From Candidatus Legionella polyplacis (GTDB lineage Bacteria; Pseudomonadota; Gammaproteobacteria; Legionellales; Legionellaceae): a stretch of DNA of 64,000 nt. Below the pieces are notes generated by a model. It had not been told where the DNA came from and did no database searches. It worked only from the letters and a program-made list of their open reading frames with translations. Positions 20,100 through 30,695 of this stretch are shown piece by piece. How positions within the stretch are numbered: position 1 is the stretch's first letter; every line of letters starts with the position of its first letter. The translations under genes were made by a program, and so were the position numbers. The stretch covers positions 434,001 through 498,000 of the forward strand of contig NZ_CP135136.1 of the NCBI RefSeq assembly GCF_037013735.1, written 5' to 3'.

Positions 20100-21833
20100 T
20101 TAATAATTTTTAATTTTTTTAGTTTTATGTTTTTTTTTTATCATATTTTGTAAAAGTGTTCTTTCTGTTTGAGTAAGTTCTTTATTTTTTGATTTTTTAA
20201 TTAATTTTTCTATTTTAGTTTCTAATTTTTTTTTTTTTAAAATTGTAATGTAATTTTTGATTTCTTGTAATAAGTTATTTTTTGATAATGTATAATCCCA
20301 AGATGCTAATTTAATAAAATATTTAAATAACGAGGTGTTTCTCCATTTTTCTAGTAATATTGCTGTATTAATTTTAGGATTTTCATGTATTTGTTTTACA
20401 ATATTTTTTATTATTATGTTACTATCAGTTAGTAAATTTAAATTCATATTATATTTGTAAATAATTTCTGGATATTGAATTAGTAAAGAGATGATATTTA
20501 ATACAGGATTCTTTGATTTGATAAAGTTGTTTTCTTTATTATATATATTTATTGTTTTATTATTATAATTATTAATTAAATGTTCTAATCTATTAATGTC
20601 AATTCCTATTTTTTTGGATATTTCTTTTAATAATAATTCTTTGTATATTTCATCTTGAATTTTTAGTATATATGGTTTGATTGTGTGTATAAATTTATGT
20701 TTTTCTATAATTGAGTTTGTGTTAAAATATTTATAAAAATTTTCTAAAAGATAAATATCTAATGATTTGGAGTTATTTATATAGTGAATAAATTTTTTTT
20801 TTCCTTCTTTTTGAATAATTTCGTCTGGATCTTGATTATTTGGTAATGAAGCAAAATAAATGTTTAATTCTTTGTTTATGTGTGATAGACAAATTTTCAT
20901 TGCGTTCCATGCTGCTTTTTTTCCTGGTAGATCTCCATCAAAGCAAAAGATTATTTTTTTTGTGTATTTTTTTAATATTTCTATGTGCTTATTTGTTATT
21001 GATGTTCCTAATACAGCAACTGTATTTCTAATTTTATTTTGAAATAGTGTGATAACATCAATATATCCTTCTACGATAATTATAGAATTAATTTTAGTTT
21101 GTGCTATTTGATATAATCCATAAAGTTCAAAACTTTTTTTAAAAAAGGTTGTTTCTGGTGAGTTGATATATTTTGGACTTTGTTTTTCTTCTAGAGCTCT
21201 TCCTCCGAAACCTATGATTTTTCCATAATGATTGTGTATAGGAAACATAATTCTGTTTTGGTATCGATCATAGATTTTTTTATTTTTTTTTATAATCATT
21301 CCAGTATCGATTAAATCTTGTTGATGAGTTTTAAATTTATCTATAAGAGTATGAAATCCTTTTGGTGCATATCCTAATTGATAAAATTTTATTGTTTCTA
21401 TTTTTATATTTCTATTTTTTAAATATTTTATTGCGTTTTTCCCTTTTTTTTCTAGTGTATTTTGGTAAAAAGAATTTATTTTTTCTAATAGATTATATGT
21501 ATTTGTGAAATAATAAAGTTTATTTTTATTTGGAATAATATTTATTTTTGTATTAATTTTTGAAGTTAATATTTTAACAGAGTCAGAAAAATTTTTGTTA
21601 AAATAATTCATAATAAAACTAATTGCATTTCCTCCTTTTCCACATCCAAAGCAATAAAAAAATTGTTTTTTTGTTTCAATTTTAAAGGATGGAGTTTTTT
21701 CTTTATGAAACGGACAATATGCAGTAAAATTATTTCCTATTTTTTTTAATTTTAGGTAATTATTAATTATTTGAACTATATCTATTTGTTTTAATACTAT
21801 ATTAGCTATATATTGTGAATCTGTTGGAAACAT
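20100..21833 (-). CDS. dnaG: DNA primase DnaG
   Basis: Synthesises RNA primers for replication. 577 aa. The N-terminal CHC2 zinc ribbon is at about residues 41-65 (CPFHKEKTPSF...FYCFGCGKGG). The TOPRIM core has IIVEGYIDVITL and FCFDGDLPGKKAAW with catalytic acidic residues and an RIMFPIHNHYGKIIGFGGR segment. The C-terminal helicase-binding domain is poorly conserved and Lys/Asn-rich. It carries an A13 run (20226-20238) in its last 40 codons without frame loss. Middle gene of rpsU-dnaG-rpoD. Confidence 0.97.
   Translation of the reverse strand: MFPTDSQYIANIVLKQIDIVQIINNYLKLKKIGNNFTAYCPFHKEKTPSFKIETKKQFFYCFGCGKGGNAISFIMNYFNKNFSDSVKILTSKINTKINIIPNKNKLYYFTNTYNLLEKINSFYQNTLEKKGKNAIKYLKNRNIKIETIKFYQLGYAPKGFHTLIDKFKTHQQDLIDTGMIIKKNKKIYDRYQNRIMFPIHNHYGKIIGFGGRALEEKQSPKYINSPETTFFKKSFELYGLYQIAQTKINSIIIVEGYIDVITLFQNKIRNTVAVLGTSITNKHIEILKKYTKKIIFCFDGDLPGKKAAWNAMKICLSHINKELNIYFASLPNNQDPDEIIQKEGKKKFIHYINNSKSLDIYLLENFYKYFNTNSIIEKHKFIHTIKPYILKIQDEIYKELLLKEISKKIGIDINRLEHLINNYNNKTINIYNKENNFIKSKNPVLNIISLLIQYPEIIYKYNMNLNLLTDSNIIIKNIVKQIHENPKINTAILLEKWRNTSLFKYFIKLASWDYTLSKNNLLQEIKNYITILKKKKLETKIEKLIKKSKNKELTQTERTLLQNMIKKKHKTKKIKNY
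20226..20238 (-). repeat. A13 run inside dnaG
   Basis: Thirteen consecutive A on the coding strand (T on plus) encode the Lys run in ITILKKKKLETK near the C-terminus. It is the longest coding homopolymer I noticed. The frame is open as written, so slippage here would truncate a share of the protein. Confidence 0.9.
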
Positions 21834-22016
21834 TATTTTAAGATATTTTTTTATAAATTTTTTTTAAAAATCGAATTTTTGTATTTTTTACATAGAAATT
21901 TATTGGTTAATAAATAATAACTATATTAGTTTTTAATATTAAAAATTTTTTAAATTTATTAATTAATTATTCTAATAATATGATAGTTATGAAATTGTAA
22001 TGTTGATTAAATTATT

Positions 22017-22301
22017 TTAATATTTTAAATTGTTTAAATACTTTATTTTTTTATATTTTTTCGTTTTTTTATTATGTTTAGTATTTTTTTTAGATTTTTT
22101 TATAAAAAGTTCTTCTCTGGTTATTTTTTTAAAATGTCTTTTTATAGCAGCTGCTTGTTTTCTTTTTCGTTCTGTAGTTGGTTTTTCATAAAATTCTCTT
22201 TTACTTAATTCATTTAAAATTCCAGATTTCTCACATGATCGTTTAAAGCGTCTTAGTGCATATTCTAAATTTTCTCCATCTTTTATACGAATTGTTGGCA
22301 T
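22017..22301 (-). CDS. rpsU: 30S ribosomal protein S21 with long basic tail
   Basis: Small-subunit protein needed for initiation. The core is typical: [18 protein letters not shown] and [22 protein letters not shown]. It has 94 aa against about 71-79 in relatives; the extra part is a Lys/Asn/Tyr-rich C-terminal tail. ATG at 22301 with AGGAG upstream. First gene of the macromolecular synthesis operon with dnaG and rpoD, and preceded by a good sigma-70 promoter. Confidence 0.96.
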   Translation of the reverse strand: MPTIRIKDGENLEYALRRFKRSCEKSGILNELSKREFYEKPTTERKRKQAAAIKRHFKKITREELFIKKSKKNTKHNKKTKKYKKIKYLNNLKY

Positions 22302-22323
22302 TTATTCTCCTAAAAAAATATAG

Positions 22324-22353
22324 TTGACATATTCTAATTTTATAGGATGTATT
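22324..22353 (+). promoter_or_regulatory. Candidate opposing promoter for tsaD
   Basis: On the plus strand there is a perfect TTGACA (22324-22329), an 18-nt spacer and TGTATT (22348-22353, four of six). It faces tsaD, whose ATG is at 22421. It occupies the same DNA as the rpsU promoter on the other strand. The weak -10 leaves this less certain. Confidence 0.45.
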
Positions 22354-22359
22354 TGTCAA
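22331..22359 (-). promoter_or_regulatory. Sigma-70 promoter for rpsU-dnaG-rpoD
   Basis: On the minus strand there is a perfect TTGACA (22354-22359), a 17-nt spacer and TAGAAT (22331-22336, five of six matches). The -10 ends about 30 bases before the rpsU ATG. It is one of the best promoter matches in the window. Confidence 0.75.
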
Positions 22360-22420
22360 ATTTTATTTTTTATAATAAATTATAAAAATAATAATAATTA
22401 TTATGTATTATTTAGTATAA

Positions 22421-23467
22421 ATGCGAATATTAGGCATAGAATCATCTTGTGATGAAATGGGTATGGCAATTTATGATTCTGAATATGGATTACTTTCTCA
22501 TGTATTATATTCACAAATTAAATTACATAGAGTTTATGGAGGAATAGTTCCAGAATTAGCATCTCGTGATCATATAAAGCGTTTGATACCACTAATGAAT
22601 GAAGTTTTATTGAAAGCAAAGTTGAAAATAACTGATATTGATGCTGTAGCATATACTGCAGGTCCTGGTTTAGTTGGTTCTTTATTAGTAGGCACTTGTT
22701 TTGCAAAGAGTTTAGCTTATTCGTTAAATAAACCTTCTTTAGCAATTAATCATTTAGAAGCACATTTATTATCGATTAAACTTGATTATCCAAATCTTGA
22801 TTTTCCATTTTTAGGGTTATTAGTATCTGGTGGACATACTCAGTTGGTTAAAGTATGTTCATTGGGTACTTATTGTTTATTAGGAGATACATTAGATGAT
22901 GCTGTTGGAGAAGTTTTTGATAAAATAGCTAGAATGATGGGTATTATGTATCCTGGTGGTTCTATTTTAGCTGAAATTGCAGATTCTTTTAATGAAGATA
23001 GAGATATTATTAGTGATAATAATTTATTATTTAAAAAATTTCCTAGACCAATGATTTATAAGTCTGGTTTAGATTTTAGTTTTAGTGGGTTAAAAACCTA
23101 TGCAGTTGAAGTTTGGAATAAAAGTGATAAAGATGAAAGGGCAAAAAAAAATATAGCTAAATTATTTCAAGATGCTGTTATAGATACGATTGTTATCAAA
23201 TGTAAAAGAGCTATAAAAAAAACTTTAAATAGTAAATTAGTTGTTGTAGGTGGTGTAAGTGCAAATAAAGCATTAAGAAAAGCATTGACAAAGTTGATGA
23301 AAAAATTGGATGGTGATGTATTTTTTCCTAGTTTAGAGTATTGTACAGATAATGGTGCTATGGTTGCTTATGTAGGATGTCAATATTTTTTAAAGGGAAT
23401 TCAAGATCCTGATCTTTCTATATCAGTTAAGCCTAGATGGTCCATTTTGAATGATCGTTGTATATGA
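22421..23467 (+). CDS. tsaD: tRNA threonylcarbamoyl transferase subunit TsaD
   Basis: With TsaB, TsaC and TsaE it makes t6A at position 37 of ANN-decoding tRNAs. 348 aa, ASKHA fold. The opening GIESSCDEMGMAIYD, metal ligands HLEAH, the LVSGGHTQLV phosphate loop, FSFSGLKTYA, and the C-terminal VVGGVSANKALR and EYCTDNGAMVAYVG are all present. Divergent from rpsU, as in E. coli. No break seen. Confidence 0.97.
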   Translation: MRILGIESSCDEMGMAIYDSEYGLLSHVLYSQIKLHRVYGGIVPELASRDHIKRLIPLMNEVLLKAKLKITDIDAVAYTAGPGLVGSLLVGTCFAKSLAYSLNKPSLAINHLEAHLLSIKLDYPNLDFPFLGLLVSGGHTQLVKVCSLGTYCLLGDTLDDAVGEVFDKIARMMGIMYPGGSILAEIADSFNEDRDIISDNNLLFKKFPRPMIYKSGLDFSFSGLKTYAVEVWNKSDKDERAKKNIAKLFQDAVIDTIVIKCKRAIKKTLNSKLVVVGGVSANKALRKALTKLMKKLDGDVFFPSLEYCTDNGAMVAYVGCQYFLKGIQDPDLSISVKPRWSILNDRCI

Positions 23468-23504
23468 CATATAGTGTTATATGTTAATTTTGTAAAAATA
23501 TATT

Positions 23505-23590
23505 TACCGAGAACGGGATTTGAACCCGTAAAGTTATTAATAACTACTAGATTTTGAGTCTAGCGCGTTTTCCAGTTTCGCCATCTCGGT
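23505..23590 (-). tRNA. tRNA-Leu (anticodon CAA)
   Basis: 86-nt class II tRNA. The acceptor is ACCGAGA/TCTCGGT, D-arm TGGCGAAACTGGAAAACGCG, anticodon stem CTAGA/TCTAG with loop CTCAAAA, long variable arm with palindromic stem AGTTAT/ATAACT, T-arm ACGGG/CCCGT, discriminator A, no encoded CCA. The first pair is A1-U72 instead of the G1-C72 or G1-U72 usual for leucine tRNAs. Confidence 0.92.
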
Positions 23591-23645
23591 TTTCATTTTT
23601 TATTTTTAATATTTTATAATTTTGTTTTTATTGATATATATTATT

Positions 23646-25037
23646 TTATATATTTTTATTAAAATTTTTATAAAAATTACCTGATAATAATTTAGATAAT
23701 CCAATATATTTTTCTGGGTTTAGTTTATTTAATTTGTTTTTTATTTTGATTGGTAGATTTAAATCTTTTATGATTTTTTTTATGTTGTTTTTATTGGTTT
23801 TTTTTCCTCTTGTTATTTTCTTTATTTTTTCGTAAGCGTTTGGTATTTTGTATTTTCGCATGATAGTTTGTATTGCTTCAGACATTATTCCCCAATTATT
23901 GTTTAAATCTTTTTTTATTGTTCCATGATTAATTATGATTTTTTTATTTCCTTTGATAATTGATTTGTAAGCAATTATTGTATGAGAAAAAGGAACTCCT
24001 ATGTTTCGTAATATAGTAGATCCTGATAAATCACGTTGTAATCTTGATTTTGTTAGTTTATTTGCAAAATATGCAAATAATGTATTAGATAAACTTAGAT
24101 TTCCTTCTGCATTTTCAAATTCTATTGGATTATTTTTATGTGGCATTGTAGAAGAACCTGTTTCTTTTGAAAAAAATTTTAAGGAAAAATAGTTTATTGA
24201 TATGTAGTACCATATATCTTTTGTATAATCAAGTAGTATATTGTTAATGCGTACCATTACATGGCATAATTCTGCTATATTATCATGCGGTTCTATTTGT
24301 GTTGTATAATTGTTGAATGAAATTTTAAATGAATTAATAAATTTTTTGCAATGTTTTATCCAATTTATTTTTGGGAATGCAATAATATGTGCATTATAAT
24401 TTCCTACGGCTCCATTAAATTTTGCTGATAAATTTATTTTAGATAATTGACTTTTTTGATGTTTTAGTCTAGATAAGAACACTACCATTTCTTTTCCTAT
24501 TGTTGTTGGTGATGCTGGTTGTCCATGTGTTCTAGATAGCATTGGTATATTATTATGTTTTTTCCCTAAAGTTAGGATGCTATTAATGGTTTTAGATAAT
24601 ATAGGTTCTATAACATATTGAATAGCATTTTTTATCATAATTGTATAAGAAAGATTATTTATATCTTCTGATGTGCATGCAAAATGAATATAAGGTATAT
24701 ATTGTTGTAGTATTTTAGATTTTTTAAATTTGTCTTTTAAATAATATTCTATTGCTTTTAAATCATGATTTGTTTTTTTTTCATAGTTTTTTATTTTTTT
24801 TGCTTCAGATTCATTAAAGTTGTTTAATATTTTTTTTAAATATTTGTTTTCTTTATGATTTAATTTATATAAATTTTTAATTTTTTTGTTATTTATCAAG
24901 GATTTTAACCAATAAATTTCTATTTTTAATCTATGATATATTAAAGAAAATTCACTAAAATAAGCTTTTAATATTTTTGTCTTTTTTGAATATCTACCGT
25001 CTATTGGAGATATAGAATGTAAATTGAATGATTTCAT
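23646..25037 (-). CDS. purB: Adenylosuccinate lyase
   Basis: Cleaves adenylosuccinate to AMP and SAICAR to AICAR in purine synthesis. 463 aa. Opens LHSISPIDGRY, with the TSEDINNLSYT segment, SRTHGQPASPTT, and the fumarase-superfamily signature GSSTMPHKNNPIEFENAEGN. Many Lys/Asn replacements occur between the motifs but no frame break. With guaB and guaA it gives a link between IMP, AMP and GMP; whether the upstream de novo pathway is kept cannot be seen here. Confidence 0.96.
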   Translation of the reverse strand: MKSFNLHSISPIDGRYSKKTKILKAYFSEFSLIYHRLKIEIYWLKSLINNKKIKNLYKLNHKENKYLKKILNNFNESEAKKIKNYEKKTNHDLKAIEYYLKDKFKKSKILQQYIPYIHFACTSEDINNLSYTIMIKNAIQYVIEPILSKTINSILTLGKKHNNIPMLSRTHGQPASPTTIGKEMVVFLSRLKHQKSQLSKINLSAKFNGAVGNYNAHIIAFPKINWIKHCKKFINSFKISFNNYTTQIEPHDNIAELCHVMVRINNILLDYTKDIWYYISINYFSLKFFSKETGSSTMPHKNNPIEFENAEGNLSLSNTLFAYFANKLTKSRLQRDLSGSTILRNIGVPFSHTIIAYKSIIKGNKKIIINHGTIKKDLNNNWGIMSEAIQTIMRKYKIPNAYEKIKKITRGKKTNKNNIKKIIKDLNLPIKIKNKLNKLNPEKYIGLSKLLSGNFYKNFNKNI

Positions 25038-25386
25038 TATGTATTCTAATTTTTTATTCTAAGTTAGAATGATTTGTAATTATAAAATATTTTTTAATAA
25101 AAATTAAATACATTATTATTGGTTAATAATTTTTATTAATGTTTGTAATCTATATTTTTTATAATTTTTTGTTTATTATAAAATGGTAATGTGTAATTTT
25201 ATATAAAATAATAGTTTTGTTAGTTGACTTTAAGCAATAGGTTATAAGTAATAACAAATAATTTTTATATTTTATATCATGATAAAATATTTGGTTATTA
25301 AATTTAGTAATTTTAAATTATATAAAATAAAATTTTAAAATTTTTATAGTATGTTCATTATAAAATAACGATATTTTATACTTTTT
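25038..25386. other. Divergent intergenic region purB/murG, no gene seen
   Basis: A/T-rich spacer of about 350 bases. A TTGACT at 25224 lacks a good partner -10 at standard spacing. I see no RNA gene and no coding remnant. Confidence 0.4.
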
Positions 25387-26463
25387 ATGTTTTGTATTGT
25401 TTTTACAGGAGGGGGTAGTGCTGGTCATATTATTCCAAATATAGCAATTATGGAATCATTAAAATATGATAGTAATTGGAAAATATATTATTTTGGTTTA
25501 AATAAAACATTGGATAAGTATCTTATATCATCTTTGCCATTTGTTTCATATCATTGTGTAGTAAGTGGAAAATTGAGACGCTATTTTAGTTGGAAAAATT
25601 TTATAGATGTAATAAAAGTTTTATTTGGAATAATTCAAACATTTTTTAAATTTAAAAAAATGAAAGTTGATGTTGTTTTTTCAAAAGGTGGTTTTGTTTC
25701 TTTTCCTGTAATTATTGCAGCATGGTTAAATAGTATTCCTGTAATTTTACATGAGTCTGATATAACTTTAGGATTATCTAACCGATTAAGTTTGCCTTTT
25801 GTAACATCTGTGTGCTTATCAATGGATTTAAAAAAAAAATATTTATTTTTAAAAAACAAAAAAGTATTTGTTACAGGTGTTCCTATTAGATCTTCTATAT
25901 TTCGTGGGTTGAAATCTAAAGGTTTATCTTTATGTGGTTTTCATGATAGTATTCCTTGTATATTAATAGTTGGAGGAAGTCAAGGTTCTTTGATTTTAAA
26001 TTCTATTATAAGAAAGTCATTACATTTATTTTGCATAAATTATCAAATAATTCATTTATGTGGATCTAATAATTTAGATTTATCTTTTTTTTATAGAAAA
26101 AATTATTTTCAAATTGAGTTTGCTGATGAAATTTTTTCGGATTTATTAGCGGCAAGTGATATTGTGATATCTAGGGCTGGTGCTAATATTATTTATGAAA
26201 TTCTCTCTTTAGGAAAACCAAATATTTTAATACCATTGTCTAAAAATGTTAGTCGTGGAGAACAAATTGACAATGCTTTTTATTTTAAAAAAAAAGGGGT
26301 TAGTATAGTTTTAAATGAAAATACTGTAACTGCAGAAAGTCTTTTATTATGGGTTAATAAGTTATATGCAAAACGAAAAGATATTAAAAGGAGGATAAAA
26401 TCTTTATTTGTTAATTCTTCTGTTGAAAATATAGTAAATATTATTAAGAATGAGATAAAATAG
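25387..26463 (+). CDS. murG: UDP-GlcNAc:lipid I N-acetylglucosaminyltransferase MurG
   Basis: Makes lipid II from lipid I at the inner face of the membrane for peptidoglycan. 358 aa, GT-B fold. FTGGGSAGHIIPNIAI near the N-terminus, VFSKGGFVSFPVIIAAW, ILHESDITLGLSN, VGGSQGSLILN, and the donor-site SRAGANIIYEILSLGKPNILIPL are all present. It stands alone; the usual dcw cluster neighbours are absent here. Retention with asd, dapB and mreBCD suggests a cell wall is still built. Confidence 0.96.
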   Translation: MFCIVFTGGGSAGHIIPNIAIMESLKYDSNWKIYYFGLNKTLDKYLISSLPFVSYHCVVSGKLRRYFSWKNFIDVIKVLFGIIQTFFKFKKMKVDVVFSKGGFVSFPVIIAAWLNSIPVILHESDITLGLSNRLSLPFVTSVCLSMDLKKKYLFLKNKKVFVTGVPIRSSIFRGLKSKGLSLCGFHDSIPCILIVGGSQGSLILNSIIRKSLHLFCINYQIIHLCGSNNLDLSFFYRKNYFQIEFADEIFSDLLAASDIVISRAGANIIYEILSLGKPNILIPLSKNVSRGEQIDNAFYFKKKGVSIVLNENTVTAESLLLWVNKLYAKRKDIKRRIKSLFVNSSVENIVNIIKNEIK

Positions 26464-27855
<1,392 letters not shown>

Positions 27856-27862
27856 TTAAAAT

Positions 27863-28723
27863 ATGGGTCATGGTAAAAAAAATCTAAGATGTTTTTTATT
27901 TTTTTTGTTTTTTTCTTTTGTTTTAATGATATGTGATTTTTATTATAGTTTTTTAGGTATGTTGAGAAATGATGTATTAATGTTGTTTTACCCGGTTAAA
28001 TATATTATTGATGGTTTTGTCAAGTATTTTCAATTAGTATATTTTTCCTTTGTTAGTAAATTTTATTTTGTAAAGGAAATTAAAAAATTAAATTATGAAA
28101 TTTTTTTTCTCAAAATAAGGTTACATCGATTAAATTTCATTGAAAGAGAAAATTTAGAATTACGTAGATTGTTATTTGCATCTATTAGAAAATCAATAAA
28201 GACAATGGTTGCAGATGTTATGTTCACTAGTATTAATAGTTCAAAGCAAATAATGGTTTTGAACAAAGGATCAAATGATGGTGTTTATATTGGACAGACT
28301 GTTTTAGATTCAAAAGGTTTTGTTGGAAAAATAATTGATGTAGGAAAAAATACAAGTACTGTGCTTTTGATTATTGATTCTAAAAGTGCGTTTTTAGTTA
28401 TGGATATTAGAAATGGTAATTACTTTATTTTAAAAGGCAATAATTCTAATAATTTATCATTGATAAATGCATATGGTAAATCTTCTGTTTATAAGGGTGA
28501 TGTTTTAGTTACATCTGGATTGGGATGTGTGTATCCAGAAGGCTATCCAATTGGATATATTACAAATGTAAAAAATATTACTGGACATTTTTTTTTAGAG
28601 GTAACAGTAAAACCATTTTCTTTATTAAATAAAGATCATTTAGTATTGTTATTATTATCTCATAAACAGGAAGTAAAATGTATTAATCAAATTACTAGAA
28701 GTATGAATGTTACATATTATTAG
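27863..28723 (+). CDS. mreC: Rod-shape protein MreC
   Basis: 286-aa bitopic protein linking MreB to periplasmic wall enzymes. An N-terminal membrane segment is at about residues 10-35, a coiled-coil region around 75-110 contains ENLELRRLL, and a beta-rich periplasmic domain carries VLNKGSNDGVYIGQTVLDSKGFVGKI and VTSGLGCVYPEGYPIGYI, both typical. It follows mreB by 7 bases and overlaps mreD by 17. Confidence 0.93.
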   Translation: MGHGKKNLRCFLFFLFFSFVLMICDFYYSFLGMLRNDVLMLFYPVKYIIDGFVKYFQLVYFSFVSKFYFVKEIKKLNYEIFFLKIRLHRLNFIERENLELRRLLFASIRKSIKTMVADVMFTSINSSKQIMVLNKGSNDGVYIGQTVLDSKGFVGKIIDVGKNTSTVLLIIDSKSAFLVMDIRNGNYFILKGNNSNNLSLINAYGKSSVYKGDVLVTSGLGCVYPEGYPIGYITNVKNITGHFFLEVTVKPFSLLNKDHLVLLLLSHKQEVKCINQITRSMNVTYY

Positions 28724-29195
28724 ATATGTATTTGACATAAAATGTTTTCGTATATATTTTGTTATATTTATGACATTTGTTTTAAATGTTTATTTTTTTT
28801 CGAATTTTTTTATAGAAATTAAACCTTTTTTATTTTTGATATTAATTTTATATTTTCAATTTTATTTTTCTTATATTGTTAATCCTTTTTTTATATTTTG
28901 TATTGGCATAATATTAGATGTGTTATCTTGTGCAATATTGGGACAAAATAGTTTTTCTTTAAATTTAACTATATTTTTTTTAAGAGATAAAATTAAGTTT
29001 TTTAGTTTTTTTTCTTTTATGCAAAAGTTATTTATAATAGGATGTTCATGTTGTTTGTATCAGATTAGTATGTGTTTTACAAATATTTTATTTGGCCATT
29101 ATTATATGAATTTAATAGTTATAATCACAAATATACTGTTGAGTATTATTTTATGGCCTTTTATATGTTATTTAATGAATAAGATTTTATTATAA
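28707..29195 (+). CDS. mreD: Rod-shape membrane protein MreD
   Basis: 162-aa polytopic membrane protein completing the MreBCD elongation complex. Several hydrophobic segments are visible and the family-like GIILDVLSCAILGQNSFSL loop (family G-x-x-x-D-x-x-x-G-x-x-LG) near residues 70-90 supports the call. It starts inside mreC. Sequence is fast-evolving; identification rests mainly on this motif, topology and position. Confidence 0.88.
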   Translation: MLHIIRYVFDIKCFRIYFVIFMTFVLNVYFFSNFFIEIKPFLFLILILYFQFYFSYIVNPFFIFCIGIILDVLSCAILGQNSFSLNLTIFFLRDKIKFFSFFSFMQKLFIIGCSCCLYQISMCFTNILFGHYYMNLIVIITNILLSIILWPFICYLMNKILL

Positions 29196-29429
29196 TTTGT
29201 TATTAGCATTATTTTTTTTCGATGAAATTAAATTATTAATGATAAATAAAATTAATTATAATAATGTAATTATATATTATGTAATATCACTTAATAAGAG
29301 TTTATTTTTAATAATAGATATTTTATACTTTGTAGATAAGGTTTTTAGATATTCTATGTTTAGTTTTTTTGAGTGGGATATATTTATATATTTAAATGTA
29401 TTAGGAAGTTATTGGATTTAATATGAAAT

Positions 29430-30695
29430 ATGGGGGGGGTAATTTTGAATTATATTTGTATACCAACTGATGGAGAATTTATTACTGTTAGTGATAATGG
29501 GATATTAAATATACCACATTATCCTATTATTCCATTTATTGAGGGTGATGGTATTGGGAAAGATATAACTGGATCAATGTTATATGTTGTTAATTCTGCT
29601 GTATATAAAGCTTATGGAAACAAAAAGAAAATTATTTGGTTAGAGGTTTATGTTGGAGATAAAGCACAAAAGATATATGGATTTAGTGAATTTCTTCCAA
29701 AAGAAACTTTAGATATACTTAAAAGGTCTTTGGTTTCAATAAAAGGTCCATTAACTACACCTGTTGGTGGTGGTATGCGTTCATTAAATGTAAAAATTCG
29801 TCAATTGTTAGATTTATATGTTTGTTGTAGGCCTATTCGTTATTTTTATGGGGTTCCTTCTCCTGTTAAAGAACCTTGGAAGGTTAATATGGTAGTTTTG
29901 AGGGAAAATTCAGAGGATATTTATTCTGGCATTGAATGGAAAGCAAATTCAGTAGGTGCAAAAAAAATTATAAATTTTTTGCATGAAAATATGGGAGTTA
30001 ATAATATAAGATTTTCTAATTCGTGTGGTGTTGGAATAAAATTAGTTTCTGAAAAAGGTACTAAGAGGTTAGTTAAATTTGCTATTCAGTATGCAATTGA
30101 TAATAATTATGATTCAGTAACATTGGTCCATAAAGGAAACATTATGAAATTTACTGAGGGAGCATTTAGAGAATGGGGTTATGATGTTGTATATAAATAT
30201 TTTAATGGAATTCCACATTCAAATGGAATATGGGCGAAATTAATAAATCCTAAAAATAATATGAATATTATAGTCAAAGATATAATGGCAGATGCTTTTT
30301 TTCAACAAATTTTGTTAAATCCAGAAGATTATGGTGTAATTGCTACCCTGAATTTGAATGGAGATTATATTTCAGATGCTTTAGCTGCTCAAATTGGTGG
30401 TATTGGAATATCACCAGGGGCTAATATAGGAAATAATATTGCTTTGTTTGAAGCTACACATGGAAGTGCTCCTAAATATGCTAATTTAAATATTGCCAAT
30501 CCTAGTTCGTTAATTTTATCCGCAGAAATGTTGTTAAGGCATATTGGATGGTATCAGGCTGCTGATTATATAATAAGTGGTATAAGAAAAACTATTAAGA
30601 GTAAATTTGTTACTAGTGATTTTTATAAAAAAATGAAGGATGCAGTTTGTTTAGGTACTATGGAGTTTTCTAAAAAAATAGTAGAGAATATGTGA
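29430..30695 (+). CDS. icd: Isocitrate dehydrogenase, NADP-type
   Basis: Oxidises isocitrate to 2-oxoglutarate in the TCA cycle. 421 aa at most. [12 protein letters not shown], the substrate loop [18 protein letters not shown] with its Ser, [15 protein letters not shown], and the cofactor region [11 protein letters not shown] are present. The start is uncertain: ATG 29430 begins just before a run of eight G, while TTG 29445 sits at good distance behind that run, which could act as a ribosome site through G-U pairing. The protein match begins after either start. Confidence 0.96.
   Translation: MGGVILNYICIPTDGEFITVSDNGILNIPHYPIIPFIEGDGIGKDITGSMLYVVNSAVYKAYGNKKKIIWLEVYVGDKAQKIYGFSEFLPKETLDILKRSLVSIKGPLTTPVGGGMRSLNVKIRQLLDLYVCCRPIRYFYGVPSPVKEPWKVNMVVLRENSEDIYSGIEWKANSVGAKKIINFLHENMGVNNIRFSNSCGVGIKLVSEKGTKRLVKFAIQYAIDNNYDSVTLVHKGNIMKFTEGAFREWGYDVVYKYFNGIPHSNGIWAKLINPKNNMNIIVKDIMADAFFQQILLNPEDYGVIATLNLNGDYISDALAAQIGGIGISPGANIGNNIALFEATHGSAPKYANLNIANPSSLILSAEMLLRHIGWYQAADYIISGIRKTIKSKFVTSDFYKKMKDAVCLGTMEFSKKIVENM
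29432..29439 (+). repeat. G8 run at the icd start
   Basis: Eight consecutive G in an otherwise A/T-rich leader. It either encodes two Gly codons after ATG 29430 or serves as the Shine-Dalgarno sequence of TTG 29445. Such a run is exceptional here and may vary in length. Confidence 0.85.

Noticed and set aside
29197-29421. A 74-codon frame directly after mreD.
   Set aside because: It begins with TTG without a ribosome site and has low-complexity hydrophobic content. It could be a remnant, but I cannot support a gene.
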